This document shows, piece after piece, positions 47,791-57,665 of a DNA stretch of 64,000 nt; the first letter of the stretch is position 1; each line of letters begins with the position of its first letter. Source of the DNA: Rectinema subterraneum (GTDB lineage Bacteria > Spirochaetota > Spirochaetia > Treponematales > Rectinemataceae); contig WESA01000001.1 in the NCBI GenBank assembly GCA_009768935.1, positions 1-64,000 of the forward strand, in the 5' to 3' direction. The notes beneath the pieces are model-generated. The model was given only the letters and a program-made list of their open reading frames with translations, did not search any database and was not told where the DNA came from. The translations under genes were made by a program, and so were the position numbers.

Positions 47791-48927
47791 CTAGCCCAAC
47801 GTTCGTAAGAGTTCCGCGTACACGTCCTGGTAGCGTTCGACCATGTGGTTGGCCGAATATTCGTTTTGCCAACTTTCTCGCGCTGCGGCTCCCATTTTAG
47901 CACGTTTCTCTGCGTCTTTGGCAAGCATGCCAAGAGAGCTTGCAAGCGCCTCCGGGTTGTTCGCGACTAGAACACCGCGCGCAGTCTCTGTATATGGTTT
48001 GCCCTCCTTTTTTATTTGCGCAGCACCCTCGGCAATGCCCGCTTCTATGCCCAGCAGCTCCGGAATACCCCCTACCCTCGATGCCACAACGGGAAGCCCT
48101 GCGGAAAATGCTTCGAGAATACTCACCGGCATGCCTTCATGGTCCGAAATAAGAACATAGATATCGGCAAAGCGCAGAAAGGCGCTTGCATCGGGCACAG
48201 TCCCCAGCGCAAAAAAGTTGGGCGGATCAGCTGCGGACGGCTCCCCTCCTATCCAGACGATGCTCATTACGCCAACCAACAGCTGCGCGGCTTGTCGGAG
48301 GATATCGGCCCGCTTGGGGGGGGCGTTTCGCGCAATCATAAGCGCAACCGGAAGCCCTGCTTTGCGGATATTCGCCATTTTGGCGCTCACAAAAACAGGC
48401 AGGCCACCCTCCAGCTTAGCCTCGGACACGCCATTGGAGATGTAGTGGGGCTTGTACCCATCATGCTGCATTAGTGCAAGGTCGTGCTTTGATACTGCAA
48501 TAATAGCACCGCACCTTTTTTTCAGCATTGCATCGAATGCAAGAAATGAAGGGTTGGCAATCTTGAGCTGCTCATATCCATGCATAGTGTAGACAATATG
48601 CGAAGCCGGGATACCCCATGCAAGTCGACCAAGGGCTGCGGCTTTTGAGGTATGCACGTGCACTATGTCGGGCCTCCAGATGCGATAGATAGTGGCAATT
48701 TCCAGAAGAGCGCGAACCTCGCATAAAGGAGAAAGCGCACGCTTCAGGTTTGGTACAACAATGCGCTCAATACCTGCAGGAATGCCGTGCCATGCTTCTT
48801 CGCCGCCTTCCGGGCCATATGCAATCGAGACGGTATGGCCGCGGGCTGCAAATCCTTCTGCAAGCGTCCGCGCGACAGTCTGAGCGCCACCGGCTTCGGA
48901 ACGCGTAATGAGCTGAAGGATTCTCAT
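47791..48927 (-). CDS. family 4 glycosyltransferase
   Basis: 378 residues with the GT-B fold. The N-terminal loop is LITRSEAGGAQTVARTLAEG. HVHTSKAAALGRLAW holds the conserved His region. The C-terminal E-x7-E donor motif is EGMPVSILEAFSAG followed by LPVVASRVGGIPELL. Cytoplasmic or membrane-associated, transferring one hexose from a nucleotide donor to the lipid-linked chain. The start overlaps the polymerase stop by 4 bp. Confidence 0.88.
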   Translation of the reverse strand: MRILQLITRSEAGGAQTVARTLAEGFAARGHTVSIAYGPEGGEEAWHGIPAGIERIVVPNLKRALSPLCEVRALLEIATIYRIWRPDIVHVHTSKAAALGRLAWGIPASHIVYTMHGYEQLKIANPSFLAFDAMLKKRCGAIIAVSKHDLALMQHDGYKPHYISNGVSEAKLEGGLPVFVSAKMANIRKAGLPVALMIARNAPPKRADILRQAAQLLVGVMSIVWIGGEPSAADPPNFFALGTVPDASAFLRFADIYVLISDHEGMPVSILEAFSAGLPVVASRVGGIPELLGIEAGIAEGAAQIKKEGKPYTETARGVLVANNPEALASSLGMLAKDAEKRAKMGAAARESWQNEYSANHMVERYQDVYAELLRTLG

Positions 48928-50117
48928 ACGCCTCGGCCTGTAAGAAGCCGGTCTCCACCATCTTTGCTCATAACGCGCTTTTTATCCGCTGCCAAAAGGC
49001 AGATGCCTAGATAAAAGCCAAGAAAACTGAGCCCCCCAGGCGCAAACGCATCGAGCGAAAAGAATACAATATACACCATTAAAGAAATATCAAAAAAACC
49101 AAATGGACTGGTCGATTTAGTGATTCTGGCAAAAATGAGCATGCAATATGCTAAAATCGCAAAAAGCCCATTTTCAAAAAACATGGCCAGCATGGAATTA
49201 TGTGGACCAAAGCCATTCGATAAGAATCCTTCGTAGAATGGAGTATTTTTCATATAGTCATTGATCATGCGCACATTATCTGCGGAATCGGTCCAGCCCC
49301 AGCCGATCCAGATATGCTCAAGGCCTTTATGTGCAAACGCATTCCATAAATACTGCCGATTGGCAAGCAGCTTATTTATTGTACCATCAAATGTTAAAGA
49401 AAAATAGATAGTGGCAATTATAGCCATAAAAAAGAGCACATATCCAAGGTGCCTTTGTACATGTGTTCTAGAATTTGAGGCCAGCAAAAAGAAAGATCCT
49501 ACCAAAAAAGCAAGCGGCGCAGTTCTGGAACCTTGCTCGCGCATTCCGATTGCTTCAAATAGCACAATTGAGAAGCCAGCCAGCAAAACCATCCATGAAA
49601 GCGCCGCTGCATGCTGCCTCCTTTTCTTTTGCACTATGTAGGCCAGAAAGAGAGGAAACCACACAAACGACATTCCGAATGTATTCGCATTATTGATCCA
49701 TGGAATCACTCCCAGGCGCATTAAAATAGTTATGATGGTAACAGCGCCCGCCAGTATGGCTAGCGCCGCTCCGAAAATATCTTCGATTTCTTGTCTTGTG
49801 TATGCATTAAGAAGCCCTGCTGCGCCGCCAAGCACGAATACTCTCGATCCCGATTTTACAAAAGCTTTGAAACTGCCAGAGCCTATCGCATATAGAAGAC
49901 CATCTTTGAGCGCAATCGCAAGAAAAAAGCCTAGCACCATGAGCGCCCATTTATCGGAAAGGACGGCTTTCCAGTTCAGAAGCAAATACCACGCAGAAGT
50001 GAAAAGGATGATGGCCACTCCTATATAGGTATAATCGCTGAAACTGAAGGCAACACCAAGAGCAAGTGGCACAATTTCATACGAAATTGCGAGCAGTCTG
50101 TTTTTTGTATTTTCCAT
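48924..50117 (-). CDS. O-antigen polymerase/ligase-like membrane protein (Wzy/WaaL)
   Basis: Start at 50117 (MENTKNRLLAISYEIVPLAL) after GGAGAG; an ATG at 50138 is possible. 397 residues with about ten to twelve membrane segments and one large periplasmic loop (about 255-305) containing HIWIGWGWTDSADN and GFGPHNSMLAMFFENG. The GxGxxNSxL-type region is typical of Wzy_C/WaaL proteins, which polymerise or ligate the O-unit on the periplasmic side. Which of the two roles applies cannot be read from sequence. Confidence 0.75.
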   Translation of the reverse strand: MENTKNRLLAISYEIVPLALGVAFSFSDYTYIGVAIILFTSAWYLLLNWKAVLSDKWALMVLGFFLAIALKDGLLYAIGSGSFKAFVKSGSRVFVLGGAAGLLNAYTRQEIEDIFGAALAILAGAVTIITILMRLGVIPWINNANTFGMSFVWFPLFLAYIVQKKRRQHAAALSWMVLLAGFSIVLFEAIGMREQGSRTAPLAFLVGSFFLLASNSRTHVQRHLGYVLFFMAIIATIYFSLTFDGTINKLLANRQYLWNAFAHKGLEHIWIGWGWTDSADNVRMINDYMKNTPFYEGFLSNGFGPHNSMLAMFFENGLFAILAYCMLIFARITKSTSPFGFFDISLMVYIVFFSLDAFAPGGLSFLGFYLGICLLAADKKRVMSKDGGDRLLTGRGV

Positions 50118-50128
50118 TGACTCTCCAT

Positions 50129-52204
50129 TTATTGCCACTGTTTTTTTAACAAATCATGATAACATTTTGAATAATTTTTTGCACTGCGGTGCAGCGAATA
50201 CTGCTGTACTTTTTCAAGGCCATTCTGAATGGCTTTTTGCTGTTCTTCCGGATACCCAAGCTTCAAAACAGCCTGTGCTGCAGCTTTTGCATCGCCCTGC
50301 GGAAACAGTAGTCCGGCTCCCTTCACAAGCTCCGACAGGCCGCTCACATCGCTTGCGACGACAGGTAACCCTGAAGCCATCGCCTCCAATGCCGCAATGC
50401 CAAAGCCTTCTTTTTTTGATGTCTGCAGATAGAGCTGGCATGCGCGCAAAACTTGTGGCACGTCGTTCCGCGAACCCAAAAAGAGGCAGCGGTCGAAAAC
50501 GCCGAGCTTGCGAGCCTCATCCTCCACAGCTTGGCGATCCGGACCATCGCCTACGAGTACGAGTGCGTATTGCTGCGGCAAAAGCGAAAGCGTGCGCAAC
50601 GCTGTTGCATGATCCTTTATAGGCACAAAGCGGGCTGTCATCGCAATGCCCTTTCTGCCTTGCAAGCGTTCGAGGACATCGACTGCTGGCTCGATATGCA
50701 GCCCGAATTTTTCAGGGTCTACGCCATTTGGCGCGATAATTATTTTTGAGGAAACTATATGCAGCCAGCCTTTCAGCGCAGCAGCTACTGCTTTGCTCAC
50801 ACATAGAATCGCCTGGTAGCGGCTATAGGAAAATGTTTCAATGCCTCTGAAAAAAGGCAGGAGCATGCGATTGTTTTGGCTTGCATGTTCAGTTGTTACA
50901 TAGATCGGCCTTTTTGCAACGAGACTTGCTGTCGCGCACCAGTGAAAGCTTGGCGCGAGGTGCGAATGCACAATATGCGGTTCTATGCGCCTGATCATCC
51001 GCAGCACTGAAAAAATATGAACAGGATTATAGGGGTTCGACGCGTTGTGCTGCTTGGGCTTCTGACAGGCAAAAAACACAGGGATTCCGGAATGGATCAG
51101 CGATTCGGCAAATACTGCATTGCTGCCGTCGAGCGCAAGCACATAATTCTGCACCCCCTGGCTTTGCAAGCGCGGTAAAAGCTCCGCTAGGAGCCGCTCC
51201 GCCCCTCCTGGTGCAAGCGAATTGATAACATGGAGAACCTTGACAGGCAGGGTAGCAGATACCGCAGCTACTTGCCCGTACTGCTGCGCTGCAATTCTTT
51301 TTAGCGAAATAGTGTCTACAAGCCAGGCGATCCACCCTGGAATAAAAGCGCAGCATACCCAGAGCCTGGCAGAAAGCGGAAGGTTGGCAACGGCCGCAAT
51401 TGCTTTGCCCTGTGTTTTTGCATGCAGCATAAAGCGCACATAATTTGCCGATTCGCGCAGGATCCCCCCTATTGGCAAGCCACCTTTTTCGATCTCTTCC
51501 TTATAAAATAAAAGCGTCCCGAATATGTTTGTGGTTCGTAGCTTCAGGCTCCTGGAAGAAAGCCCTTCCGCATGGTACTGTGCCTCATAAAGAACCGTAT
51601 TGACAAGATACAGCCCGAAGCCAGCTCTTGCGATCCGGTACCACACAACTGCTTCGGTAAGGAATTTCTCTCCTTCAAATTCCGGAAACGAAAATCGCCG
51701 CAAAATATCGGTTTTGAATACTTCAGCTTTGTCGCCTCGAATTCCATACTTGTATGTCAGCGATAGCGCATCGGCAACGCGAACATTTTCCGGCAAGGCT
51801 TCGCCGATAATCTTCCCTTTAAAATCCGCTTTCAGCCCGATGAGCCCCGCGATATTATCTGCATCTTCAATTTCGGACGAAATATTTCGGATAGTTGCCA
51901 GCGCATCAGGAGGAATCCGGTCATCAGAGTCGACAACGAAAACCCAGTAGCCCTTCGCAAGCCCAATTCCTTTGTTCAATGCCCGGTGTTTGCCGCCATT
52001 TTCTTGGTATACATGGACAAGATTGAGCTGGGGCTCGTTCTCCCACTCGCGCAGAAGGGTCCGGGTGTCATCTGTCGAGCCGTCATCGATAACTATCCAT
52101 TCGAAATCCGTGAATGTCTGCGCTTCTATGGACCTTTTGAGTTCCGGAAGCGTATGTGCACGGTTATATGTTGCGGTGATAATGCTGATGAATGGCGTTT
52201 TCAT
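50129..52204 (-). CDS. bifunctional GT2-GT4 glycosyltransferase
   Basis: 691 residues with two complete transferase domains. Residues 1-about 290 are GT2: FISIITATYNRAHTLPELKR, WIVIDDGSTDDTR and VFVVDSDDRIPPD with the DxD. Residues about 325-691 are GT4: KVLHVINSLAPGGAERLLAE and the donor motif EGFGIAALEAMASG. A hydrophobic stretch near residue 285 may anchor it in the membrane. One chain could add two successive sugars. Overlaps the next gene's start by 4 bp. Confidence 0.88.
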   Translation of the reverse strand: MKTPFISIITATYNRAHTLPELKRSIEAQTFTDFEWIVIDDGSTDDTRTLLREWENEPQLNLVHVYQENGGKHRALNKGIGLAKGYWVFVVDSDDRIPPDALATIRNISSEIEDADNIAGLIGLKADFKGKIIGEALPENVRVADALSLTYKYGIRGDKAEVFKTDILRRFSFPEFEGEKFLTEAVVWYRIARAGFGLYLVNTVLYEAQYHAEGLSSRSLKLRTTNIFGTLLFYKEEIEKGGLPIGGILRESANYVRFMLHAKTQGKAIAAVANLPLSARLWVCCAFIPGWIAWLVDTISLKRIAAQQYGQVAAVSATLPVKVLHVINSLAPGGAERLLAELLPRLQSQGVQNYVLALDGSNAVFAESLIHSGIPVFFACQKPKQHNASNPYNPVHIFSVLRMIRRIEPHIVHSHLAPSFHWCATASLVAKRPIYVTTEHASQNNRMLLPFFRGIETFSYSRYQAILCVSKAVAAALKGWLHIVSSKIIIAPNGVDPEKFGLHIEPAVDVLERLQGRKGIAMTARFVPIKDHATALRTLSLLPQQYALVLVGDGPDRQAVEDEARKLGVFDRCLFLGSRNDVPQVLRACQLYLQTSKKEGFGIAALEAMASGLPVVASDVSGLSELVKGAGLLFPQGDAKAAAQAVLKLGYPEEQQKAIQNGLEKVQQYSLHRSAKNYSKCYHDLLKKQWQ

Positions 52205-53322
52205 TCGTGTTCCCCGGACAAAATTCGATCGAGAACTGCTGAAAATTTCCTGTACTGGGCATCAACGGATAATTCCTGCTCGTAATAAGTCCTGGCCTGG
52301 CGGCAAAATGATACATCGCAAACTCTGGCGCGCGTATCGAGATTGCGCAGTGCCTCGATCCAATCTGCTTTTTTTTTGGCCAGAATCGAGCCCGCACGGA
52401 GATAATCATAGCCGGCAAATGCTTCTTGTGTCCCAATGACAATCTTGCCATGCATGTAGGCTTCCGCTGTTTTTACTTTTATTCCTTGGCCCCAAAATAT
52501 CGGGGAAACCACGCAATGTGCCTTCTGGTACCATGCTATTGTGTCTTCGACTGAGCCGACAACTTCGACATTTTTCCGTGAAAGTTCATGCCGGTACTGC
52601 TCGAATCCGTGCCCGACAATAAACAGTCTGCCATCCACATTCGGCATGACATTGCGCACAAACCATCGCATGCCATGCAGATTCGGGGGAAAGGCAGAGC
52701 CGACAAAGAGCATGACAAAATCATTTGAGCTATGGGTTGGATGGCGATGTGCATTGATGCCAGTGTAGACATCTTGCACAGGTGCAGCCACAATGAGGTC
52801 CGGCTTTCGGCCATATAATCTGGACATCATGCGGGCCTCCCTCTCCGATACGGCAATAACAAGGTCTGCGGCGGCAACTGCTGCTGTTTCTGCTCTGATA
52901 ATTGCAGGCACAAGGAACAGATTATGAATCCTGAAGAGCCTGAGCGCTCTTTGTGCATAATATTTTCTTTCAATATTATGAAATAGCGCGGCAATACGAA
53001 TTTTGCTGTCAAAGCGCCTGATATCTTCGCAGGCTCTTCCGTATACGCTCTGGTCCACAAAGACAAAATCCACACCGGCCAGCCGCTCCATCAGGATGCT
53101 TTGTTCTTTCTTCCCGTATGGCTCGAAATAGCCATGGAGGGCACCTATCAGAATCCTGCCTTTTGTGAGGGGTTCGGCAGTGAGCTCATTGATATACAGT
53201 TCATCAAGGTTTCCTTCGAAATATTGTCTGAGCATTGCAAGCACCGACTGCGAGACAATATCGGCACCACCTTGTACTGCGATTACCCGCTCACCGCGGA
53301 TATAGAGAGCCTTAAAATTCAT
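52201..53322 (-). CDS. family 4-like glycosyltransferase
   Basis: 373 residues with a GT-B fold, less typical at the N terminus (MNFKALYIRGERVIAVQGGAD). ALFHNIERKYYAQRA and ADLVIAVSEREARMM are GT4-like linker regions. The donor site reads QGIKVKTAEAYMHGKIVIG, a variant of E-x7-E seen in some capsular transferases. It probably transfers a sugar in O-unit assembly. Overlaps the GT2 gene before it by 11 bp and the bifunctional transferase by 4 bp. Confidence 0.8.
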   Translation of the reverse strand: MNFKALYIRGERVIAVQGGADIVSQSVLAMLRQYFEGNLDELYINELTAEPLTKGRILIGALHGYFEPYGKKEQSILMERLAGVDFVFVDQSVYGRACEDIRRFDSKIRIAALFHNIERKYYAQRALRLFRIHNLFLVPAIIRAETAAVAAADLVIAVSEREARMMSRLYGRKPDLIVAAPVQDVYTGINAHRHPTHSSNDFVMLFVGSAFPPNLHGMRWFVRNVMPNVDGRLFIVGHGFEQYRHELSRKNVEVVGSVEDTIAWYQKAHCVVSPIFWGQGIKVKTAEAYMHGKIVIGTQEAFAGYDYLRAGSILAKKKADWIEALRNLDTRARVCDVSFCRQARTYYEQELSVDAQYRKFSAVLDRILSGEHE

Positions 53323-54235
53323 GACCTGTAACCTTGCGCAAGGGATAGCTGAAGATTACTTTGGCGATTTCAGCAAGGAACAAGCTCTGGCGAAGAGTTG
53401 GTGAGAGATCGTTGCCGAGGACTTGTCGCAGTGCTGCGCGGTTTTTATTCAGAAATCTCCAGTTATTTTCAGCCTGGGACATGAAGATTTTTAATTTGCG
53501 AAGGACAAAATTGCCCGAGGCAGTGTGTGCGCCTCCGCCCGCCATATCCCTTGGCAGATTCACTTGGACAGCGCGGGAGTCGTACCATATTCTGGCCCCT
53601 GATGCCTTTGCGCGAATGAGAAAATCTGTCTCTTCACGGAAACAATTGCCCGTATACGCTCCATCAAAGAGAAGGCCCTCCGCAAGCTTTTTCGAGACGA
53701 GAAAGGCTGCGTGCACAAAAGGCACTTCAATTGGTTTGGCATATGCAGCATCAAAATGGGCCTGGAGTGTCACGGGATTGATGATGGTCTGCCAATCGGC
53801 GGGCATCAATTTTTTTGCGTGCTCAAATGAATATAAGACCTGTGCATGGGGAACTTCCTCTTCCTTTATCATATACGGTGCACGGGCGCCTACTATATCC
53901 GCTTTCTGTGCGTGCAATGTCTCGAGCAAGAAGCTGAGGGAGCCTGGTAGAAGAAGTGCATCATCGTCTCCGAAGTAAATATAGGGTGCGCGCGCGGCAT
54001 GGATGCCCAGATTCTTTGCATGAGGCTGTTTGAGATTCCGCTCACTGCGCAGATAGCGAATGCGGTTGTCCGACTGTGCGAGCTGCAGCACTGTATCTCT
54101 CGTCTCATCCAGCGAACAATCGTCGACGACAATGAGTTCGAATATCTCAGGCTGGAGATAGGTCGGCAAGGTTTTTTCCAGCAAATGCGCTCTGTTGTAC
54201 GTCGGCACCACCACCGAAATGCATGGCTCATGCAT
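53312..54235 (-). CDS. family 2 glycosyltransferase
   Basis: 307 residues. ISVVVPTYNRAHLLEKTLPT at the start, then FELIVVDDCSLDETRD and the metal-binding YIYFGDDDALLLPGS. FREETDFLIRAKASGARIWY matches the ED acceptor motif of GT-A enzymes. No membrane helix, so a cytoplasmic enzyme acting on undecaprenyl-linked acceptor. Overlaps the preceding GT4 gene by 8 bp. Confidence 0.87.
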   Translation of the reverse strand: MHEPCISVVVPTYNRAHLLEKTLPTYLQPEIFELIVVDDCSLDETRDTVLQLAQSDNRIRYLRSERNLKQPHAKNLGIHAARAPYIYFGDDDALLLPGSLSFLLETLHAQKADIVGARAPYMIKEEEVPHAQVLYSFEHAKKLMPADWQTIINPVTLQAHFDAAYAKPIEVPFVHAAFLVSKKLAEGLLFDGAYTGNCFREETDFLIRAKASGARIWYDSRAVQVNLPRDMAGGGAHTASGNFVLRKLKIFMSQAENNWRFLNKNRAALRQVLGNDLSPTLRQSLFLAEIAKVIFSYPLRKVTGHEF

Positions 54236-55337
54236 CGGGTTCTCCTACTATCGCAGCAAGATGGCTGCTCCACGGGGCAATGCCGAATTCCTGTTCGACT
54301 GCGTGGTGCATTTCCTGTTTGCGAGCAAGGTCTTTCCACTCTGAGGCTGCGTGTGCAAGTATATCGTACAATTGCGCAAAATTGTTTGTGTCGGCATGAT
54401 AGACACCAGGGAAACTTCTGTCCAGCAGGTAGGCAATCGCGCCGACTTGTGTTCCGACGACTGGTATGCCGCATGCAAGGGCTTCGAGCGTTACCATCTC
54501 GAAGCCTTCGTATCGTGAAGGGAAATAAACTACATCCGAAGCACCATATAAATCTGGCAAATGCGCATATGAAACACGCGTTTGTATAGAAATATTCGGC
54601 AAGACCTGCAAGATTTCTGATCCACGGGCGTCGGGTGAAACAAGGGTGAGGGTGACAGGCTGATGATGTTCAAGACAATATTCCGCAAACGCCTTAATTC
54701 TGTCGATTCCTTTCATCCATTCAAGGCGTCCCACAAAAAGAACCTTCAGTGAGGGCTTCGAACTGTGATTGCTCAAGCGACTGGAGGCGGCTGTAGGCTT
54801 GAAATGCATGGTATCTACTGTATTGGGAAGAATTCGGATTTTTTTTGCAGCGGTCCTGTAATATTTCTGCCACTCGCGAGCGGCCTGCGGCGAAACCGCA
54901 AGAACTTTTTTGGCTCTTTGCCCTGCGATCATTTCCATTATTTCTTCGAGGCCGAAAAGTTTGAGTTTCCAGGTGTGGGGTATCTGCAAGCCCGCTGCTT
55001 TTGCCACACGATATCCATGCATCGAGCCGTGGCAGAACAGCACATCGGCCTTTACCAAAAATGCAGAGTAGCCATTTCCAATGACGAATGCTCCTTTTTT
55101 TCGGAAAGTATGTGCGTAGTATGAAAGCAAGGCCGACTGCCAGAAAAAGCCGAACCGGCCTTTGAGCAAGAATGATGCGCTGCGTCCAAGGCTGGCATGT
55201 CTCAAGAAACGGGCATCCAGAAGCAGCACTGAATACCCTTGGGCGATGAGCACCTGGCGCGTATAGAACATAACGCGCTCTACCCCTCCAGCGTCCGAAA
55301 TGCCTTTGGGCGAAACGATGACAGCAATCTTGGCCAT
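54228..55337 (-). CDS. family 4 glycosyltransferase
   Basis: 369 residues. IVSPKGISDAGGVERVMFYT at the N terminus, KVLFVGRLEWMKGIDRIKAF in the hinge and EGFEMVTLEALACG, then IPVVGTQVGAIAYLL, for the donor site (E-x7-E). A retaining GT-B enzyme, probably for an internal O-unit linkage. Lies 13 bp after the flippase. Confidence 0.88.
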   Translation of the reverse strand: MAKIAVIVSPKGISDAGGVERVMFYTRQVLIAQGYSVLLLDARFLRHASLGRSASFLLKGRFGFFWQSALLSYYAHTFRKKGAFVIGNGYSAFLVKADVLFCHGSMHGYRVAKAAGLQIPHTWKLKLFGLEEIMEMIAGQRAKKVLAVSPQAAREWQKYYRTAAKKIRILPNTVDTMHFKPTAASSRLSNHSSKPSLKVLFVGRLEWMKGIDRIKAFAEYCLEHHQPVTLTLVSPDARGSEILQVLPNISIQTRVSYAHLPDLYGASDVVYFPSRYEGFEMVTLEALACGIPVVGTQVGAIAYLLDRSFPGVYHADTNNFAQLYDILAHAASEWKDLARKQEMHHAVEQEFGIAPWSSHLAAIVGEPDA

Positions 55338-55350
55338 TCCCGATCAATCC

Positions 55351-56808
55351 TTACTTTTTGCGAATGTATCGCAGCAGCGACAACAGCTGTTCATTTTTAA
55401 GCATCACTAAATAGACAAAATAGGCTGATGAACCTGCTACTATTGAGACTAGCAGTCTGACCGCCCCACCGTTCATAAAAAAAACGGGTCCATACGCAAA
55501 TGCCGCACACAGAATTGCACCTGCGAAATATTGCAAAAACGTTTTTCTGTCAAAAATAGTACGCGCATCAGAACGGTTGCATAGTAGCGTATGCACAATG
55601 AGCACCGAAAGCTCACCTGCAAGCATCCCCCAGGCGGCACCAATCTGACCAGTTCTTGGCACAAGCAGCGCCATCGCTGCGCCAGTGACAAAAAGCCCTG
55701 TAAAAAAAGATATGAGCATTTTCTTTTCTTTTTTTTGTGGAATAAGAATTTGCATTTGCAAAAAATTGGAGAGAGCAACCACGGGCACAAGGAACGCGGT
55801 GATTCTGAGAGAACTAGCAGAGGCAGCGAAGGCCTTACCTGCAAAGACCACTGCTAAATCTCCAGAAACAGCAAAAAGCCCTGCTCCTGCAGGCAAGGCG
55901 AACAATACTATGAGATCGGCAGACCAGCGGAGAATGCTTCTAAACTCTTCTGGCCGCGTATCAGCAGAGGCCGCGAGCTTTGGCATAAGTACCGTACTCA
56001 ATGTTGCAATGAATGTAATGATCATCCGCGCAAGACGAATCGAAATATAGTAAAAGCCCGCCTGCACATTGTCCGAAAAGAGGCCAAGAAACAGAAAATC
56101 CAAATTGGTGTACGCCGTAATCAAGAAGGAAAGAATCGCAAATACAATCATCGGTTCCACATGCCGAAACAGGTTCAGTCTTTTAAAACTGAATCGGACA
56201 TATCGGGTGGCAGAAAGCACATTGACTACCATTGCAATAAATGAAGAACCTACAAACAATAAAGCATATATTTTGTAGTCGTTTTCTTTTTTTACCATAA
56301 GAAAAAGGCAAATAACGAACGCTGCTTTTATGAATACATTGCGCAGCCCGATATAGCGGAATTGCTCAATCCCCTGAAAAAACCATTCAATAAAGAGCGT
56401 CGAAGTAATGATTGTAGCGCCAAAAATAATAAAGAGCCCGAAGTCATTCCTGTATTGAGGAACAACATATATTATTATTGTATATACAATAGTACTTATT
56501 GCGGAAGAGAATAGGCTTATAATGAACAGTTCTGATGCAGTGTTTCCCATTGTTTTTCTGTCTGATCTGGTACGCGCAATTTCCCGCATGCCATAGACAG
56601 GCAGCCCAAGGGACGCTGCTACAATAAAATAATTAGTGAGTGAAGCGGCAACGCCGAGTTTTCCCATATTTGCAGGCCCCAGAATGCGGGCTATGTAGGG
56701 GTAGGTCAAAAGCGGTACTACCATATTAAGGAAGGTGCTCAGGCTGGAAAAAAAGAAATTATACAAGACTTTGGATTTTTTGAAGTCGGCATTGACAGGT
56801 TCGATCAC
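55351..56808 (-). CDS. polysaccharide flippase (Wzx)
   Basis: The best start is GTG at 56808, which overlaps the stop of the preceding gene as GTGA; the ATG at 56886 would intrude 82 bp into that gene and encode a non-typical basic leader. This gives 485 residues. KVLYNFFFSSLSTFLNMVVP and LTYPYIARILGPANMGKLGV are the classical Wzx start, followed by about twelve membrane segments. It flips the undecaprenyl-linked repeat unit to the periplasm for the Wzy-like protein. The second flippase of the window, unrelated to the one at 1499 by position. Confidence 0.87.
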   Translation of the reverse strand: MIEPVNADFKKSKVLYNFFFSSLSTFLNMVVPLLTYPYIARILGPANMGKLGVAASLTNYFIVAASLGLPVYGMREIARTRSDRKTMGNTASELFIISLFSSAISTIVYTIIIYVVPQYRNDFGLFIIFGATIITSTLFIEWFFQGIEQFRYIGLRNVFIKAAFVICLFLMVKKENDYKIYALLFVGSSFIAMVVNVLSATRYVRFSFKRLNLFRHVEPMIVFAILSFLITAYTNLDFLFLGLFSDNVQAGFYYISIRLARMIITFIATLSTVLMPKLAASADTRPEEFRSILRWSADLIVLFALPAGAGLFAVSGDLAVVFAGKAFAASASSLRITAFLVPVVALSNFLQMQILIPQKKEKKMLISFFTGLFVTGAAMALLVPRTGQIGAAWGMLAGELSVLIVHTLLCNRSDARTIFDRKTFLQYFAGAILCAAFAYGPVFFMNGGAVRLLVSIVAGSSAYFVYLVMLKNEQLLSLLRYIRKK

Positions 56809-57665
56809 GGGGAGCCTCTTTGAGAAGATTCGTCCTTGAGCGCTGTGTGCGTTGCGCGCAAAAGCTGAGCGCGCCGGCTTACCCATCCCTGAACTGCATT
56901 GATACGCTTTTCAAGAGCCGAATAAACATCAACAATGGAAGAAACTGTTTTGCCAGGCGTTGCAGAACAAAGCCCGATCGCCAGAAGTCCTTCGTCTACA
57001 GGAAAGATCATGAATTGCATGACAAGGGCATTTTTATCGAATGCTTTTATGACAAAATACGCAAGAGGTCTGGCATTGGTAAGGGTGAGCATAACGCTGT
57101 CGCGAGCGTTCTCTATCGAAATTGAATACCATGTCGAGCCGAAATTTACATCTTGGATATGTGCAATAAAGCTGAGGCTTTCTGGCAATTTCTCAAAATG
57201 CAGGCTCGGGAGGGCTTTTGAAGAACCTGCTGCAGCCACACGATAGACATCATCGAAGAGCACCGTGGTTTTTTTTCTTGTTTCCGAGTAATAGGTAACA
57301 CCAGCAATTGTTTCAATCTGTGCGAGATTATTGACGAGATCCAGCCTGTCCTTTTCAGAAAATCCTATATTTTCTAGCAAAAATATATCGCCAATGAGCC
57401 ACGTGGCATCATCTTGACCAGTAAGCCATTGCCGAAAGATAGCCTTCTTTGATAAAGGTATAAAGTGTTCAACCTGCTCCTCATCGGTGGCATCAAAAAG
57501 AAGTGGCGCGCTTACCAGGAGCCTTGCCAGCTCGTTGCTTGCAAGGTTGGGTAGCACATTGCGAAGAGGCTGGGCCGCGACAAAAGATGTCAAGCCCAGC
57601 AGCAAAACAGCAATGCAGCCTGCAAGCCAGGATTTAGCAGCACGCCGCATGGTTCGTTGCAGCAT
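56805..57665 (-). CDS. exported protein of unknown function
   Basis: 286 residues with a signal or anchor (SWLAGCIAVLLLGLTSFVAA, about 12-31). The rest is a mixed alpha/beta soluble domain (SLSFIAHIQDVNFGSTWYSI, YFVIKAFDKNALVMQFMIFP). No known motif. Its start shares one base with the wbaP stop (TGATG), so it is tightly coupled between initiating transferase and flippase, and probably acts in the periplasm in glycan assembly or export. Function not recognised. Confidence 0.65.
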   Translation of the reverse strand: MLQRTMRRAAKSWLAGCIAVLLLGLTSFVAAQPLRNVLPNLASNELARLLVSAPLLFDATDEEQVEHFIPLSKKAIFRQWLTGQDDATWLIGDIFLLENIGFSEKDRLDLVNNLAQIETIAGVTYYSETRKKTTVLFDDVYRVAAAGSSKALPSLHFEKLPESLSFIAHIQDVNFGSTWYSISIENARDSVMLTLTNARPLAYFVIKAFDKNALVMQFMIFPVDEGLLAIGLCSATPGKTVSSIVDVYSALEKRINAVQGWVSRRAQLLRATHTALKDESSQRGSP

